Origin: an uncultured Actinomycetes bacterium
GTDB taxonomy: Bacteria; Actinomycetota; Actinomycetes; Nanopelagicales; Nanopelagicaceae
NCBI GenBank assembly: GCA_903846075.1
Contig: CAIMZW010000094.1
Location: forward strand, 1 to 44,219
DNA length: 44,219 bases
Direction: 5' to 3'
Part shown: piece by piece, positions 24,050 through 33,564 of the stretch
Layout: every line of letters starts with the position of its first letter
Position numbering within the stretch: position 1 is the stretch's first letter
Program-made: the position numbers and the translations under genes
The notes under the pieces: generated by a model
What the model was told of the DNA's origin: nothing
What the model saw: the letters and a program-made list of their open reading frames with translations, nothing else
Databases searched by the model: none

Positions 24050-25723
24050 ATGTCCAAGCCGCTACCTGCCCGATCCGAGCGTCCATGGTGGCGCGATGCC
24101 GTTACCTATCAAATTTATATTCGATCCTTTGCTGACTCCAATGGCGATGGAAAAGGCGATGTTGAGGGCATCCGATCCAAACTTCCGTATTTGAAAGAGC
24201 TCGGGATTGATGCCATCTGGATCACTCCTTGGTACCCATCGCCACAAAATGATCATGGTTACGATGTTGCTGATTACATGAATATCGAACCAGATTACGG
24301 AACCTTGGCTCAGGCCGAACAGCTGATTAAAGAGGCTCATGAATTAGGCATTCGATTTATTGTAGATATCGTTCCTAATCATTCTTCAGACCAACATCAG
24401 TGGTTCCAAGACGCGCTTCGAGCCGCCCCTGGTTCGCCAGAACGCAACCGGTACATTTTTAGAGATGGAAAAGGAATCCACGGTGAGTTGCCACCGAATA
24501 ACTGGCAGGCTGTTTTTGGCGGTCCGGCTTGGCATCGAGTCACCGAAGCTGATGGAACTCCAGGGCAGTGGTATCTGCATCTATTTGCCGTAGAACAACC
24601 AGATTTCAACTGGGAGAACTCGGAAGTTCGATCACATTTTGAAGAGGTATTAAAATTTTGGTTAGACAGAGGCGTTGATGGGTTCCGGATTGACGTTGCC
24701 CACGGAATGATCAAAGAACCAGGCCTTCCTGACATCACCACGGATCCTGAACTCTTGAAAGTTCAGAAGATGCCATATTGGGATCAAGATGGCGTTCATG
24801 AGATTTATCGTGCTTGGCGAAAAATTCTGGACTCCTATCCTGGGGATCGAATGGCGGTCGCAGAAGCCTGGGTTTCGCCCGAAAGCCTTCCGCTCTATCT
24901 TCGCGATGATGAGTTGGCCAACTCATTCAATTTCACATTTCTCGATTCCAAATGGGATCGCAAAGTCCTCAAGCGAAATATCAAGACTTCGATAAAAAAC
25001 TTGAAAGGAATCGATGCGCCTTCATCGTGGGTTTTCAACAATCACGATGTCACAAGATCTGTAACTCGTTTTGACCTCGGCCTAAAAGGTGGCGGTGTCA
25101 GCAATATTAAAGAACGTTTCGGCAAGACTAAGAAATTTAATGCGCAACGTGGAGTGAAGCGCGCAAAGGCTGGGGCAATGTTGATGCTCGCTCTTCCTGG
25201 CGGCGCGTATGTCTACCAGGGTGAGGAACTTGGACTTCCAGAAGTCGTTGACATTCCCCAAGATCGATTGACGGATCCCCGTTGGAAGATGAGCGGATAT
25301 ACCGATCCAGGTCGAGATGGCTGTCGAGTCCCGATTCCTTGGGCATCCACAGAATCTGGCTCCTTTGGATTCTCCTCAAATTCAGCCTTGGGCAAGAACG
25401 ATTCTTGGCTTCCGCAACCAACCTGGTGGGGAACTTACGGAGCCGATGCGCTAGATGGCGATCCAGATTCAACGTTAAATGTGTATCGCAAAGCCTTGGC
25501 GATTCGAAAATCCGAGATAGGCCTTGGCGATGGAAAGCTGAAGTGGATTGAACTTGGCAAAGATGTGCTTGCATTCTCGCGACCAGGTAATTTCGTCTGC
25601 TTGGTTAACTTCGGTGAACCGATGAAATTGCCGAAAGGTGCATCAGTGCTTCATTCCAGTTCGCCACTCGATGGAAAGAAAATTCCTTCGGATACGACCG
25701 TATGGCTGCGAATTAGTCTCTAG
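24050..25723 (+). CDS. Alpha-glucosidase, glycoside hydrolase family 13
   Basis: Cytoplasmic GH13 enzyme of 557 aa (no signal peptide) that hydrolyses alpha-glucosidic bonds in maltose- or sucrose-like oligosaccharides. The conserved regions are DIVPNHSS (about 105), GFRIDVAHG with the nucleophile Asp (about 213), VAEAW with the acid/base Glu (about 270) and FNNHD (about 331). The N-terminal PWWRDAVTYQIYIRSFADSNGDG is typical of AglA-type enzymes. ATG 24050 begins this segment; TAAGAT lies 7 nt upstream with no Shine-Dalgarno, which suggests a leaderless message. The frame is open to 23894 only because it overlaps the regulator gene. It is followed 3 bp later by the transporter gene. Confidence 0.93.
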   Translation: MSKPLPARSERPWWRDAVTYQIYIRSFADSNGDGKGDVEGIRSKLPYLKELGIDAIWITPWYPSPQNDHGYDVADYMNIEPDYGTLAQAEQLIKEAHELGIRFIVDIVPNHSSDQHQWFQDALRAAPGSPERNRYIFRDGKGIHGELPPNNWQAVFGGPAWHRVTEADGTPGQWYLHLFAVEQPDFNWENSEVRSHFEEVLKFWLDRGVDGFRIDVAHGMIKEPGLPDITTDPELLKVQKMPYWDQDGVHEIYRAWRKILDSYPGDRMAVAEAWVSPESLPLYLRDDELANSFNFTFLDSKWDRKVLKRNIKTSIKNLKGIDAPSSWVFNNHDVTRSVTRFDLGLKGGGVSNIKERFGKTKKFNAQRGVKRAKAGAMLMLALPGGAYVYQGEELGLPEVVDIPQDRLTDPRWKMSGYTDPGRDGCRVPIPWASTESGSFGFSSNSALGKNDSWLPQPTWWGTYGADALDGDPDSTLNVYRKALAIRKSEIGLGDGKLKWIELGKDVLAFSRPGNFVCLVNFGEPMKLPKGASVLHSSSPLDGKKIPSDTTVWLRISL

Positions 25724-25726
25724 TTC

Positions 25727-26980
25727 ATGAAGAAACTTCATCCAGCTTGGGTTGCCTTTGGCGTTACATTCCTGACTTTGATGGCGATGGCCGGTTTTCG
25801 CTCAGCCCCATCTGTCTTGATCGTTCCACTTGAGGATGCATTTGGCTGGAGTAGATCCACTATCTCTTTGGCTCTGAGTATCAACGTCTTGTTATACGGA
25901 TTGACTGCACCATTTGCTGCGGCCTTAATGGAGCGTTTTGGCATCAAACATGTCGTAATGGCCGCGCTCTCAGTGGTCGCCTCAGGTGCACTCGGAACCG
26001 TCTGGATGAGTAAACCTTGGCACTTGATTGCTCTATGGGGAGTAGTTGTCGGAGTCGGAACCGGTTCGATGGCTTTGGTATTTGCCGCAAGTATCGCCAA
26101 TCGATGGTTTATTCAGAGAAAAGGAATTGTTCTTGGTGCGCTAACCGCGGCCGCCGCAACTGGTCAGTTAATTTTCTTGCCTGGGTTGTCGTCGTTGGCA
26201 GTTCATCACGGGTGGAAGTGGGTTTCCATAACGGTAGCCGCTGCAGCATTTTCGATGGTGCCTATAGTCGCGATTTTTCTCAAAGAGCGACCATCGTCGG
26301 CTGGCGTCAGCCCATATGGCGCGCCTGCCGATTATGTTGAACCACCTATCATTAAACGTCACGCCGGACGCCAAGCGATCTTGGTTTTGCGCCAAGCATC
26401 CCGTGAGAAAGATTTTTGGTATTTGGTCGGCTCTTTCTTTGTTTGTGGGCTTTCTACCAGTGGCCTGGTTGGAACCCATTTCATTCCAGCGGCTCACGAT
26501 CATGGAATGGCAGAAGTTACCGCCGCATCGCTGATGGCCTTGATTGGCGTCTTTGACGTAATCGGCACAATCTTCTCTGGGCACCTAACCGACAAAATTG
26601 ACCCACGGAAGTTGCTCTTCTTCTATTACTTCCTCCGTGGCCTCTCCCTCTTTTTGCTTCCATCCATTCTCTTTTCGACCTTGCATGCATCAACACTCGT
26701 ATTCATAATTTTCTATGGCCTTGATTGGGTCGCGACTGTTCCTCCCACTGTGGTCCTTTGTCGGAGAGTCTTGGGGTTGGAACACGGGACCGTTGTATAT
26801 GGCTGGGTATTTGCCGCTCACCAGATTGGTGGTTCCATAGCGGCTTTTGGAGCCGCAGTTTTGCGCGTGAAGTTCGGAAATTACTCGAGCGCTTTCTACA
26901 TCAGTGGAATTCTCTGCATTGTGACTTCATATTTCGTTTTGCAAATTGGCAAAGCGAAAGAAAAGGCCTTGGCCGCCTAA
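25727..26980 (+). CDS. MFS transporter
   Basis: Major facilitator permease of 417 aa with about twelve hydrophobic segments. It has the loop 2-3 signature (ALMERFGIKHVV) and, in the second half, GHLTDKIDPRKLL. The overall pattern resembles the monocarboxylate/oxalate-formate branch (FGWSRSTISLALS) rather than a classical sugar porter. It begins 3 bp after the alpha-glucosidase stop, so the two are probably co-transcribed. The substrate is unknown. Confidence 0.88.
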   Translation: MKKLHPAWVAFGVTFLTLMAMAGFRSAPSVLIVPLEDAFGWSRSTISLALSINVLLYGLTAPFAAALMERFGIKHVVMAALSVVASGALGTVWMSKPWHLIALWGVVVGVGTGSMALVFAASIANRWFIQRKGIVLGALTAAAATGQLIFLPGLSSLAVHHGWKWVSITVAAAAFSMVPIVAIFLKERPSSAGVSPYGAPADYVEPPIIKRHAGRQAILVLRQASREKDFWYLVGSFFVCGLSTSGLVGTHFIPAAHDHGMAEVTAASLMALIGVFDVIGTIFSGHLTDKIDPRKLLFFYYFLRGLSLFLLPSILFSTLHASTLVFIIFYGLDWVATVPPTVVLCRRVLGLEHGTVVYGWVFAAHQIGGSIAAFGAAVLRVKFGNYSSAFYISGILCIVTSYFVLQIGKAKEKALAA

Positions 26981-26981
26981 A

Positions 26982-27365
26982 ATGAGTGAAGAGAGTATGT
27001 ACGAACGGGTCGGCGGGCACGAAACATTTGTGAAAATCGCTGATACTTTTTATCAGAAGATTGAATCCGAACCACTTTTGCTGGCCATGTATCCAAAGCG
27101 CGATATGGAAGGCGCCAAGGAGAGATTACGGTTATTTCTCGAGCAGTATTGGGGTGGACCAACAACATACTCAGATACCCGAGGTCACCCCAGGCTCCGC
27201 ATGCGACATGCTGGTTTTGAAATCGCAACCCCGCAAAAAGATGCTTGGTTGCGGTGCATTCACTCCGCCATCATCGATTTGGAAATTGATGAGGAACTGA
27301 AAGAAGAGTTGTGGGCGTACTTCCAATTTGCTGCTCACTCGATGATAAACAAGGCAGACGACTAG
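26982..27365 (+). CDS. glbO: Group II truncated haemoglobin (HbO type)
   Basis: Haem protein of 127 aa. The signature YWGGPTTYSDTRGHPRLRMRHAGF region contains the proximal His at about residue 75, and DAWLRCI holds the Trp at G8 typical of group II. This matches mycobacterial HbO, which handles O2, NO or peroxide. ATG 26982 lies 1 bp after the MFS stop; the frame continues upstream into the MFS gene, but SEESMYERVGG is the normal N-terminus. It is probably carried in the same transcript by packing rather than by function. Confidence 0.93.
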   Translation: MSEESMYERVGGHETFVKIADTFYQKIESEPLLLAMYPKRDMEGAKERLRLFLEQYWGGPTTYSDTRGHPRLRMRHAGFEIATPQKDAWLRCIHSAIIDLEIDEELKEELWAYFQFAAHSMINKADD

Positions 27366-27374
27366 GCTCAAACT

Positions 27375-27782
27375 ATGGCAGCAAGTGCTCGTTCACGGAG
27401 AGAGATCTTTTGGGAACGACTTTGGGCGAGCACGATTGTTTTATATAGTTTTGGCGCAGCCATCTTAGTTTGGAAAACTCTCCACAAATACGGAGTTAAC
27501 CCCTACCTATTCTTTGTTATTGATGTGACTACATCATGGCCTTACGGCTTAGCGACCGCGAGAATCGTAGTGAATTTTTTCCGCAAAGATTGGAAAGCAG
27601 TTAAGAAATGGAGTTGGTTAGCCGCAATAACATTTGTGACTCCGCAGGTCTACATCCTGGCATCAGCTCGTCACGTACCTAAAGATGTTTATCTGATAAT
27701 TGGGGCGGTCATTGCGATCCTTGCGGCTTTTGCCATCGGGGGAGTGGTCCAGCAAATTAGGGCCGGGAAAGAAAAAAATTAA
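27375..27782 (+). CDS. Small membrane protein of unknown function
   Basis: A 135-aa protein that I do not recognise as a named family. After a charged N-terminus ([15 protein letters not shown]) it has about four hydrophobic segments (residues about 17-33, 42-65, 78-97 and 103-124) and a basic C-terminus. It lies 9 bp after the haemoglobin gene on the same strand. Its TAA overlaps the rmlA stop (TTAA at 27779-27782). No motif suggests an activity. Confidence 0.75.
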   Translation: MAASARSRREIFWERLWASTIVLYSFGAAILVWKTLHKYGVNPYLFFVIDVTTSWPYGLATARIVVNFFRKDWKAVKKWSWLAAITFVTPQVYILASARHVPKDVYLIIGAVIAILAAFAIGGVVQQIRAGKEKN

Positions 27783-28648
27783 CCCTCGGAATTGATCAGA
27801 TTAGTTAGATAAGTTCCGTAATTACTGCTTCCCATTTTCTTTGCTAGCTCCTCGAGGGATTGGCTCGTAATCCAACCATTTCGCCAAGCAATTTCTTCTA
27901 GGCAACCAATCTTGAGGCCGGTACGTTCTTCGATTACTCGAACATAAGACGCGGCATCATGAAGCGACTCGGCACTTCCGGTATCCAGCCAAGCCGTTCC
28001 TCGAGAAAGAACGCTGACATTGAGTTCTCCGGTTTTGAGATAAGCCTCGAGAACCGATGTTATTTCTAACTCGCCCCTAGCACTCGGTGTCACTTGTGCG
28101 GCAATTGATGAGGCTCGATTGTCAAAGAAATATAACCCTGTTACTGCTAATTGAGATTTTGGATGCGAAGGCTTCTCTTCGATGGAGAGTGCTTTGCCTT
28201 GCGAATCCAATTCAACAACACCATATTTCCGAGGATCCGCCACGTGGTACCCAAATATTTGGGCGCCTTCAACGTCAAGGGCACTTGTTAATTGATGACC
28301 TAATCCAACGCCATGAAATATGTTGTCGCCCAAGACTAAAGCCACCCCTTGGTCTCCGATGAAATCGGCACCAATAATTAATGCTTGAGCAAGGCCTTCT
28401 GGACGCTCCTGGATTTGATAAGTGAATTCCATACCAAGTTGTGAACCATCACCCAGGAGTTTTTGGAAAAGTGATTGGTCTGAAGGAGTGGTGATGATCA
28501 AGATTTCTCGGATTTGAGCCGACATTAGCGTGGAAATGGGATAGTAAATTAATGGCTTGTCATAAACGGGCATCAATTGTTTGCACACGGAAATTGTGCT
28601 CGGCCAGAGTCGGGAACCCGTTCCACCTGCTAAGACGATGCCTCTCAT
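27779..28648 (-). CDS. rmlA: Glucose-1-phosphate thymidylyltransferase
   Basis: Nucleotidyltransferase of 289 aa making dTDP-glucose, the first step of dTDP-L-rhamnose synthesis. The N-terminal [26 protein letters not shown] loop, the metal-binding [10 protein letters not shown] and YGVVELD and [11 protein letters not shown] segments are diagnostic. TAAACT lies 6 nt before the ATG (plus-strand 28655-28660) without a Shine-Dalgarno, consistent with a leaderless mRNA. It is divergent from rmlBDC across 55 bp. Confidence 0.96.
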   Translation of the reverse strand: MRGIVLAGGTGSRLWPSTISVCKQLMPVYDKPLIYYPISTLMSAQIREILIITTPSDQSLFQKLLGDGSQLGMEFTYQIQERPEGLAQALIIGADFIGDQGVALVLGDNIFHGVGLGHQLTSALDVEGAQIFGYHVADPRKYGVVELDSQGKALSIEEKPSHPKSQLAVTGLYFFDNRASSIAAQVTPSARGELEITSVLEAYLKTGELNVSVLSRGTAWLDTGSAESLHDAASYVRVIEERTGLKIGCLEEIAWRNGWITSQSLEELAKKMGSSNYGTYLTNLINSEG

Positions 28649-28692
28649 CTGGTCAGTTTAATGGCTAGACTCGCTCGATATCCAATGCTTTC

Positions 28693-28698
28693 GGAGGT
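28693..28698 (+). promoter_or_regulatory. Shine-Dalgarno that fixes the rmlB TTG start
   Basis: GGAGGT lies 5 nt before the TTG at 28704, supporting this unusual start codon. Confidence 0.8.
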
Positions 28699-28703
28699 GG
28701 CGA

Positions 28704-29672
28704 TTGCGGTTATTAGTTACGGGTGGCGCAGGTTTCATTGGCTCCAATTATGTTAGACGATTACTAGATGAAACTTTGAGTGATGTTCAATCCGTAGTAG
28801 TTCTGGACAAATTGACTTATGCCGGCAATCTTGAAAATCTGGCCACAGTTCAATCCGACTCTCGCTTTTCTTTTGTTCAGGGAGATATTTGCGATCGAGA
28901 TTTGCTCAAATCAATTCTGCCCAATGTAGATGCAGTAGTGAACTTCGCTGCCGAATCTCACGTGGACAATTCCATAAATAATTCTGACGAATTTGTTCGG
29001 ACAAATATTCTTGGGGTTCAGATTTTGTTGGAAGAAATTAGAAGAATTCCGGGGATTCGCTTTCTACAGGTCTCTACAGATGAGGTGTATGGCTCTATCA
29101 CGGAAGGTTCGTGGACCGAATCGGAACCTCTCCTGCCAAACTCTCCTTATGCCGCAACCAAGGCTGCGGCCGAGATGTTGGTACGGTCATTCCACCGAAC
29201 CTTTGGAGTGGACACCGTTGTTACAAGGTGTAGTAACAACTATGGTCCCTTCCACTATCCCGAGAAGTTGATTCCCTTGTTTATCACCAATTTAATCGAG
29301 GGCAAAAAAGTACCGGTATATGGTCAAGGATTGAATGTTCGAGATTGGTTGCACGTTGATGACCATTGCCGCGGAATTCACCTGGCTTTAACTAAAGGGA
29401 AAGCTGGCGAGATCTACAATATCGGCGGTGGGAGAGAGCTCCCTAACATTGAAATTACTACGACGATTCTCGAACTGATGGGACGAGATGACTCCGCCAT
29501 TGAATATGTAGAAGATCGTTTGGGGCATGACCTGAGATATTCGGTGGATTGGGCAAAAGCCGAGAGAGAATTGGGATACCGACCTCAGATTGATTTTGAA
29601 TCGGGATTAGTTGCCGTTATCGATTGGTATCGAACCAATCAATCTTGGTGGAAACCACTCAAGAAAAAATGA
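28704..29672 (+). CDS. rmlB: dTDP-glucose 4,6-dehydratase
   Basis: Extended SDR of 322 aa, second enzyme of the dTDP-L-rhamnose pathway, NAD+-dependent. It has the Rossmann motif TGGAGFIGSNYVRRL, AAESHVDNSI, the STDEVYG segment and the catalytic YAATKAAAE. It starts at TTG, supported by a strong Shine-Dalgarno. Its TGA overlaps the rmlD ATG (ATGA). Confidence 0.96.
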   Translation: MRLLVTGGAGFIGSNYVRRLLDETLSDVQSVVVLDKLTYAGNLENLATVQSDSRFSFVQGDICDRDLLKSILPNVDAVVNFAAESHVDNSINNSDEFVRTNILGVQILLEEIRRIPGIRFLQVSTDEVYGSITEGSWTESEPLLPNSPYAATKAAAEMLVRSFHRTFGVDTVVTRCSNNYGPFHYPEKLIPLFITNLIEGKKVPVYGQGLNVRDWLHVDDHCRGIHLALTKGKAGEIYNIGGGRELPNIEITTTILELMGRDDSAIEYVEDRLGHDLRYSVDWAKAERELGYRPQIDFESGLVAVIDWYRTNQSWWKPLKKK

Positions 29673-30541
29673 CGATTTTAGTTTTTGGTGGGACTGGTCA
29701 ATTAGGGCGATGTTTAACAGACTCATTTTCCCGAAGTGGCACGTCCTTTGAAGCTCCCAATTCCAGTCAGGTGGATATCACTGATCTAAATCACCTTTTG
29801 GCTCTTGATATCAGTGAAGTTAGCGCAATCATTAATGCTGCGGCCTGGACTGATGTCAATGGAGCCGAAACTCATCAAGAGTCTGCGGAGCGAGTAAATG
29901 CCCTAGGGGCTGAAAATATTGCGAAATTAGCGATTCGTTCGTCACTACCACTTTTTCATATTTCCACCGATTACGTTTTCTCTGGAGTGCGAACGACACC
30001 CTGGGATGAATCGTCACCCAAGAATCCACTCTCTATTTATGGGAAGACAAAGGCGCACGGTGAAGAGCTGGCCATGAAAGTAGATCCAACAGTTCGAATA
30101 GTAAGAACTGCTTGGCTCTATAGTCCTTATGGGAAAAACTTTGCGAAGACCATGGTGCGGCTAGCTCTCACATCTAATAATCCAGTTCGGGTTGTGAGTG
30201 ATCAGGTCGGGCAACCAACCTCGGCTAGGGATTTGGCAGAGCAATTAATGGAGTCCATTGGGTTAAACCTTCCCAGTGGGATTTATCATGGAACAAATTC
30301 GGGAACCGCCTCTTGGTTCGAATTCGCTAGGGAAATTTTTGCTGGTTTGAATCTCGATCCTGAAAGAGTCATTCCAATTTTGTCATCAGAATTTCCTCAA
30401 GTAGCTCCAAGGCCTGAATATTCGGTTCTGAGTCATTTGAGGTGGAACGATTTGGGAATGAGCCCGATGCAGGATTGGCGCAAGGGATTGGCGGATTCAT
30501 TGCCAGAGATTGTCGCAGCAGTTAAATCGGAAGGGTTGTGA
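29669..30541 (+). CDS. rmlD: dTDP-4-dehydrorhamnose reductase
   Basis: SDR-type reductase of 290 aa that catalyses the last step to dTDP-L-rhamnose with NAD(P)H. The N-terminus MTILVFGGTGQLGRCL holds the cofactor loop, followed by AAAWTDVNGAE, STDYVFSG and YGKTKAHGE with the catalytic Tyr-Lys. ATG 29669 is chosen because it lies in the ATGA overlap with rmlB; a GTG/ATG-like extension to 29624 would run inside rmlB. rmlC follows after 1 bp. Confidence 0.95.
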   Translation: MTILVFGGTGQLGRCLTDSFSRSGTSFEAPNSSQVDITDLNHLLALDISEVSAIINAAAWTDVNGAETHQESAERVNALGAENIAKLAIRSSLPLFHISTDYVFSGVRTTPWDESSPKNPLSIYGKTKAHGEELAMKVDPTVRIVRTAWLYSPYGKNFAKTMVRLALTSNNPVRVVSDQVGQPTSARDLAEQLMESIGLNLPSGIYHGTNSGTASWFEFAREIFAGLNLDPERVIPILSSEFPQVAPRPEYSVLSHLRWNDLGMSPMQDWRKGLADSLPEIVAAVKSEGL

Positions 30542-30542
30542 A

Positions 30543-31103
30543 ATGGAATTTAAAGAGCTTGGACTTAGCGGTGCTTGGGTATTTGAAGAGAAGATACATC
30601 AAGATTCCCGAGGGAGTTTTCAAGAGTGGTTTCGTTCGGACTTAATCGAAGAAATCACGGGGAGAGCATTTCCAGTAGTCCAGGCGAATACTTCGCTTTC
30701 TCGAAAAGGCGTTGTCCGAGGGATACATTTCAGCACACACCCCATCGGCCAAGCCAAGTGGGTGACCTGCACCGCCGGGGCGATCCGAGATGTATTGGTG
30801 GATCTCCGTCCAGAATCAACAACCTTTAAGCAATGGGTATCTGTGGACTTATCAGGAGAGGATGCAAAGGCAATCTTGGTACCCGAGAGATTCGGCCATG
30901 CTTTTATTTCCCTAGAAGAAAATACAAAGGTTTCCTATTTGCTCACCTCTGCATTTGCTCCCGAATATGAATTTGCTATCAATCCATTAGATGAAGAAAT
31001 CGCAATTGCTTGGCCTGATATGGAATTGGTTCTCTCCGAGAAAGATCGAAGTGCTCCATCATTGGCGCAAAGTATTAGCCGACTTGGGTATCCCGAGCAT
31101 TGA
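30543..31103 (+). CDS. rmlC: dTDP-4-dehydrorhamnose 3,5-epimerase
   Basis: Cupin-fold epimerase of 186 aa, third enzyme of the pathway. The catalytic His is in VVRGIHFS, and the base/sheet segments KWVTCTAGAIRDVLVDLRPES and VPERFGHAFISLEE are typical. The start ATG lies 1 bp after the rmlD stop. The last 29 bp overlap the 3' end of the convergent ABC permease gene, the longest coding overlap in the window. Confidence 0.95.
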   Translation: MEFKELGLSGAWVFEEKIHQDSRGSFQEWFRSDLIEEITGRAFPVVQANTSLSRKGVVRGIHFSTHPIGQAKWVTCTAGAIRDVLVDLRPESTTFKQWVSVDLSGEDAKAILVPERFGHAFISLEENTKVSYLLTSAFAPEYEFAINPLDEEIAIAWPDMELVLSEKDRSAPSLAQSISRLGYPEH

Positions 31104-32673
31104 ACCCGTAGCCACCAAGTGAAATAAGTAGAACTGATATTCCGAGCAAAAGCAGATTCTGGCCACCTCGTGGCGCCACTGCAGGCGCAAAACTCATATG
31201 GTGAAGAAAAGAAGTGTCCAAAATCCAGTGATTTAGTTTGAGCGTCGAACCAATAAGTTCCAAGAGAAAACTCCACACCAAAAGTGATTGGCCAACGAGC
31301 GTGGTTGCTCGAGGGAAAAATCCGAAGATGAAAGTGGAGACTCCAAGCAGCACCAATGCGCTCGGTACCATATTGAGTCCTGCCAGCAGAGCGTCGCTAA
31401 AGGAGAGAACACCGTTCTGCACCGAAGATCCCATAAAAGCGCCGATCCCGGCACCGCAAGCGATTATCACTAACCCTGTCGCACTGGTGGCGATTCTTGA
31501 TAAGTAAACCCACCACCTGCTAGCGGGGGAAACTAACAAGTGATCGATATAACCTTCACTTTCTTGTTCTCGCAATGCGGCCGCCTGACTGTTGGCCGCA
31601 AACATCAATCCCGCGGAAAGCATGAGAAAAATGATGCCGAAGAAAAGTTCACTCTGTTTCGAAATTCCTAAATTTGCAAATGTCTTTTGAATAGTGCTCG
31701 AGCCGGAGAATGCCTTTGTCGCGCCATGAGCGACCAATCCAAAAGCAAAGGAGATAAAAGTAAATCCCAAAGCCCAACCTAGAATATTTCCGAGTTGTAG
31801 CTTTAACCATAACTTCGGAATGCTCGTGACATTCAATCCATTTCTTCTTGAAGTTCTTTCCGAGATGAGACTTCCATTGAGATCGCGTTTTGCGCTCAGT
31901 CGAATTGCCAGAAGAGAAATCAGAAGAGTGGCAATTGCCACTGCACCAAGTCCCAACCACTTGGAATGAGTAAGTGGCGCGCTCTGATTAATCCAGCCTA
32001 AAGGTGAGAACCAATGAATCCAAGAAAATTTGGATGAAGTATCTGCCAAGGCCCGAATGAGAAATGAAACCCCAATGGCCCCACCAGTCATCATTGATGC
32101 AACTCGCCTCGAGTTGGCAACTTGTGATGCTAGGGCGCCAATGCTGGCAAATAAATAACCGGATGAAACCAAAGCGAGGGCAAAGAAAAGTCCAGCCGGA
32201 ACCGAAAAATTATGGGAGAGTTTTGAAGTAAGAATGGACCATAAAGAAGCAATAAAAAGAGTCACAGTGAGCGAGGCGAAAACTCCTCGTAACGTTGCCA
32301 TTGTCGCTTTTGTTCTAGTTATGGGTGCGGCGACAAGAATTTCCCATTGTCCCGTATCTTCATTACCTCGGAAGGCTTTTGTTGAACTAAGCGCAGCCCA
32401 AATACCGATAATTAAAGGAATTACGCCGAGGGTTCTAAAAGCGGTAAAACCAGCAACGGTTTCCAGCGATCTTGCCGGACCAAAAACTGCTGCGATTCCA
32501 GCATCATGAGAGAAAGATGCGGAAAGTCGAAGTCGATCAGCTAAGTGAGGGTAAGCAGATCGGTAACCGTAGAGACTGGAAAGAGTAACGATCCCAACCA
32601 TATTTCCCAGCATTGCTGCAATTTTTCTTCGCTCTTTGAATGTGTGAACCGTTATCACTCGAGCCGTGGACAT
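31075..32673 (-). CDS. ABC-2 type exporter permease, two-halved
   Basis: Integral membrane protein of about 532 aa with roughly twelve hydrophobic segments in two similar halves. Each half has an exporter-type cytoplasmic loop (EDTGQWEILVAAPITRTKAT; EQESEGYIDHLLVSPASRWW). The layout matches actinobacterial exporters annotated as polyketide-antibiotic or multidrug efflux permeases. ATG 32673 (MSTARVITVHTFKERR) lies 5 nt after the ATPase stop; the frame extends to 32730 inside the ATPase gene, but the inner ATG is preferred. The substrate is unknown; proximity to rmlC is probably incidental. Confidence 0.85.
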   Translation of the reverse strand: MSTARVITVHTFKERRKIAAMLGNMVGIVTLSSLYGYRSAYPHLADRLRLSASFSHDAGIAAVFGPARSLETVAGFTAFRTLGVIPLIIGIWAALSSTKAFRGNEDTGQWEILVAAPITRTKATMATLRGVFASLTVTLFIASLWSILTSKLSHNFSVPAGLFFALALVSSGYLFASIGALASQVANSRRVASMMTGGAIGVSFLIRALADTSSKFSWIHWFSPLGWINQSAPLTHSKWLGLGAVAIATLLISLLAIRLSAKRDLNGSLISERTSRRNGLNVTSIPKLWLKLQLGNILGWALGFTFISFAFGLVAHGATKAFSGSSTIQKTFANLGISKQSELFFGIIFLMLSAGLMFAANSQAAALREQESEGYIDHLLVSPASRWWVYLSRIATSATGLVIIACGAGIGAFMGSSVQNGVLSFSDALLAGLNMVPSALVLLGVSTFIFGFFPRATTLVGQSLLVWSFLLELIGSTLKLNHWILDTSFLHHMSFAPAVAPRGGQNLLLLGISVLLISLGGYGFNARDTQVG

Positions 32674-32678
32674 AGTTT

Positions 32679-33554
32679 TTAATTCCCGTAGTGAGAGAGA
32701 AAAATCTCTTCCAATGATGCTTCGTGACATATTAACTTCTCTACAGCTAGCCCATTGAGGAAAGCCAAAAGTCCGGTCGGTTTTCCGACAAGTTCGCAGG
32801 TTACTCGTTGACCTTCTACGACAACACGTCTTACATTTTCGATTTTGGAGAGGTCTGGAATAGCACCTTCAAAAGTAATTTGGTAGGTCAGTGCCGAAAG
32901 ATGACGCATTTGGTCGAGAGTTCCCACTTCAATGAGTTCGCCGGATCGAAGTAATCCAACCTGATCACAGAGGACCTCTACTTCGCTCAAGGTGTGGGAG
33001 GAGAGAAAAATGGTTTGCCCGCGTTCTTTAGCCTCAAGAACTACGCTTCTAAATACTTCTTGCATTAAAGGGTCGAGTCCGCTCGTGGGTTCATCAAGTA
33101 GCAAAACGTCAGTCTGAAAGGAGAGACCGGCTACAAGTAAGAGCTTCTGCCGATTACCTTTGGAGTACGCTCGAACTTTTTTCGATGGGTCTACTTGAAA
33201 CTTTTCGATCAAGGTATTTTGGAATTTCTTGTCTACCTCACCGTGAAGTGAACTCAAGAGTTTAAGAGTTTGTTCCCCCGTTAGTGAGCCCCAGAGATTT
33301 GATTCTCCCGGAACATAGGCGAGCCGTTTATGAATTTGCGCAGTCTCTTTTTCGCAATCCAGTCCGAAAATCTGTGCGCTGCCAGATGTTGGTTTTATCA
33401 ATCCAAGCAACATGCGAATGGTTGTTGTTTTCCCGGCGCCATTCGGTCCCAAGAATCCGAAGACTTCACCTTCAGCAATAGAGAGATTGAGATTTTTAAC
33501 TGCGGATTTATCGCCATACGTTTTTGTCAGATCGTGCGTTTCTACGATACCCAC
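32679..33554 (-). CDS. ABC exporter ATP-binding protein
   Basis: Single nucleotide-binding domain of 291 aa: Walker A GPNGAGKTT (about residue 37), signature YSKGNRQKLLLVAG in place of LSGGQ, Walker B VLLLDEPTSGLDP, then a switch His in SSHTLSEVE and a C-terminal regulatory stretch of about 80 aa, as in DrrA-type exporters. The start is GTG 33554, with TAGACT 7 nt upstream (plus-strand 33562-33567) and no Shine-Dalgarno. It forms an operon with the permease 5 bp downstream. Confidence 0.92.
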   Translation of the reverse strand: MGIVETHDLTKTYGDKSAVKNLNLSIAEGEVFGFLGPNGAGKTTTIRMLLGLIKPTSGSAQIFGLDCEKETAQIHKRLAYVPGESNLWGSLTGEQTLKLLSSLHGEVDKKFQNTLIEKFQVDPSKKVRAYSKGNRQKLLLVAGLSFQTDVLLLDEPTSGLDPLMQEVFRSVVLEAKERGQTIFLSSHTLSEVEVLCDQVGLLRSGELIEVGTLDQMRHLSALTYQITFEGAIPDLSKIENVRRVVVEGQRVTCELVGKPTGLLAFLNGLAVEKLICHEASLEEIFLSHYGN

Positions 33555-33564
33555 ATAAGAGAGT

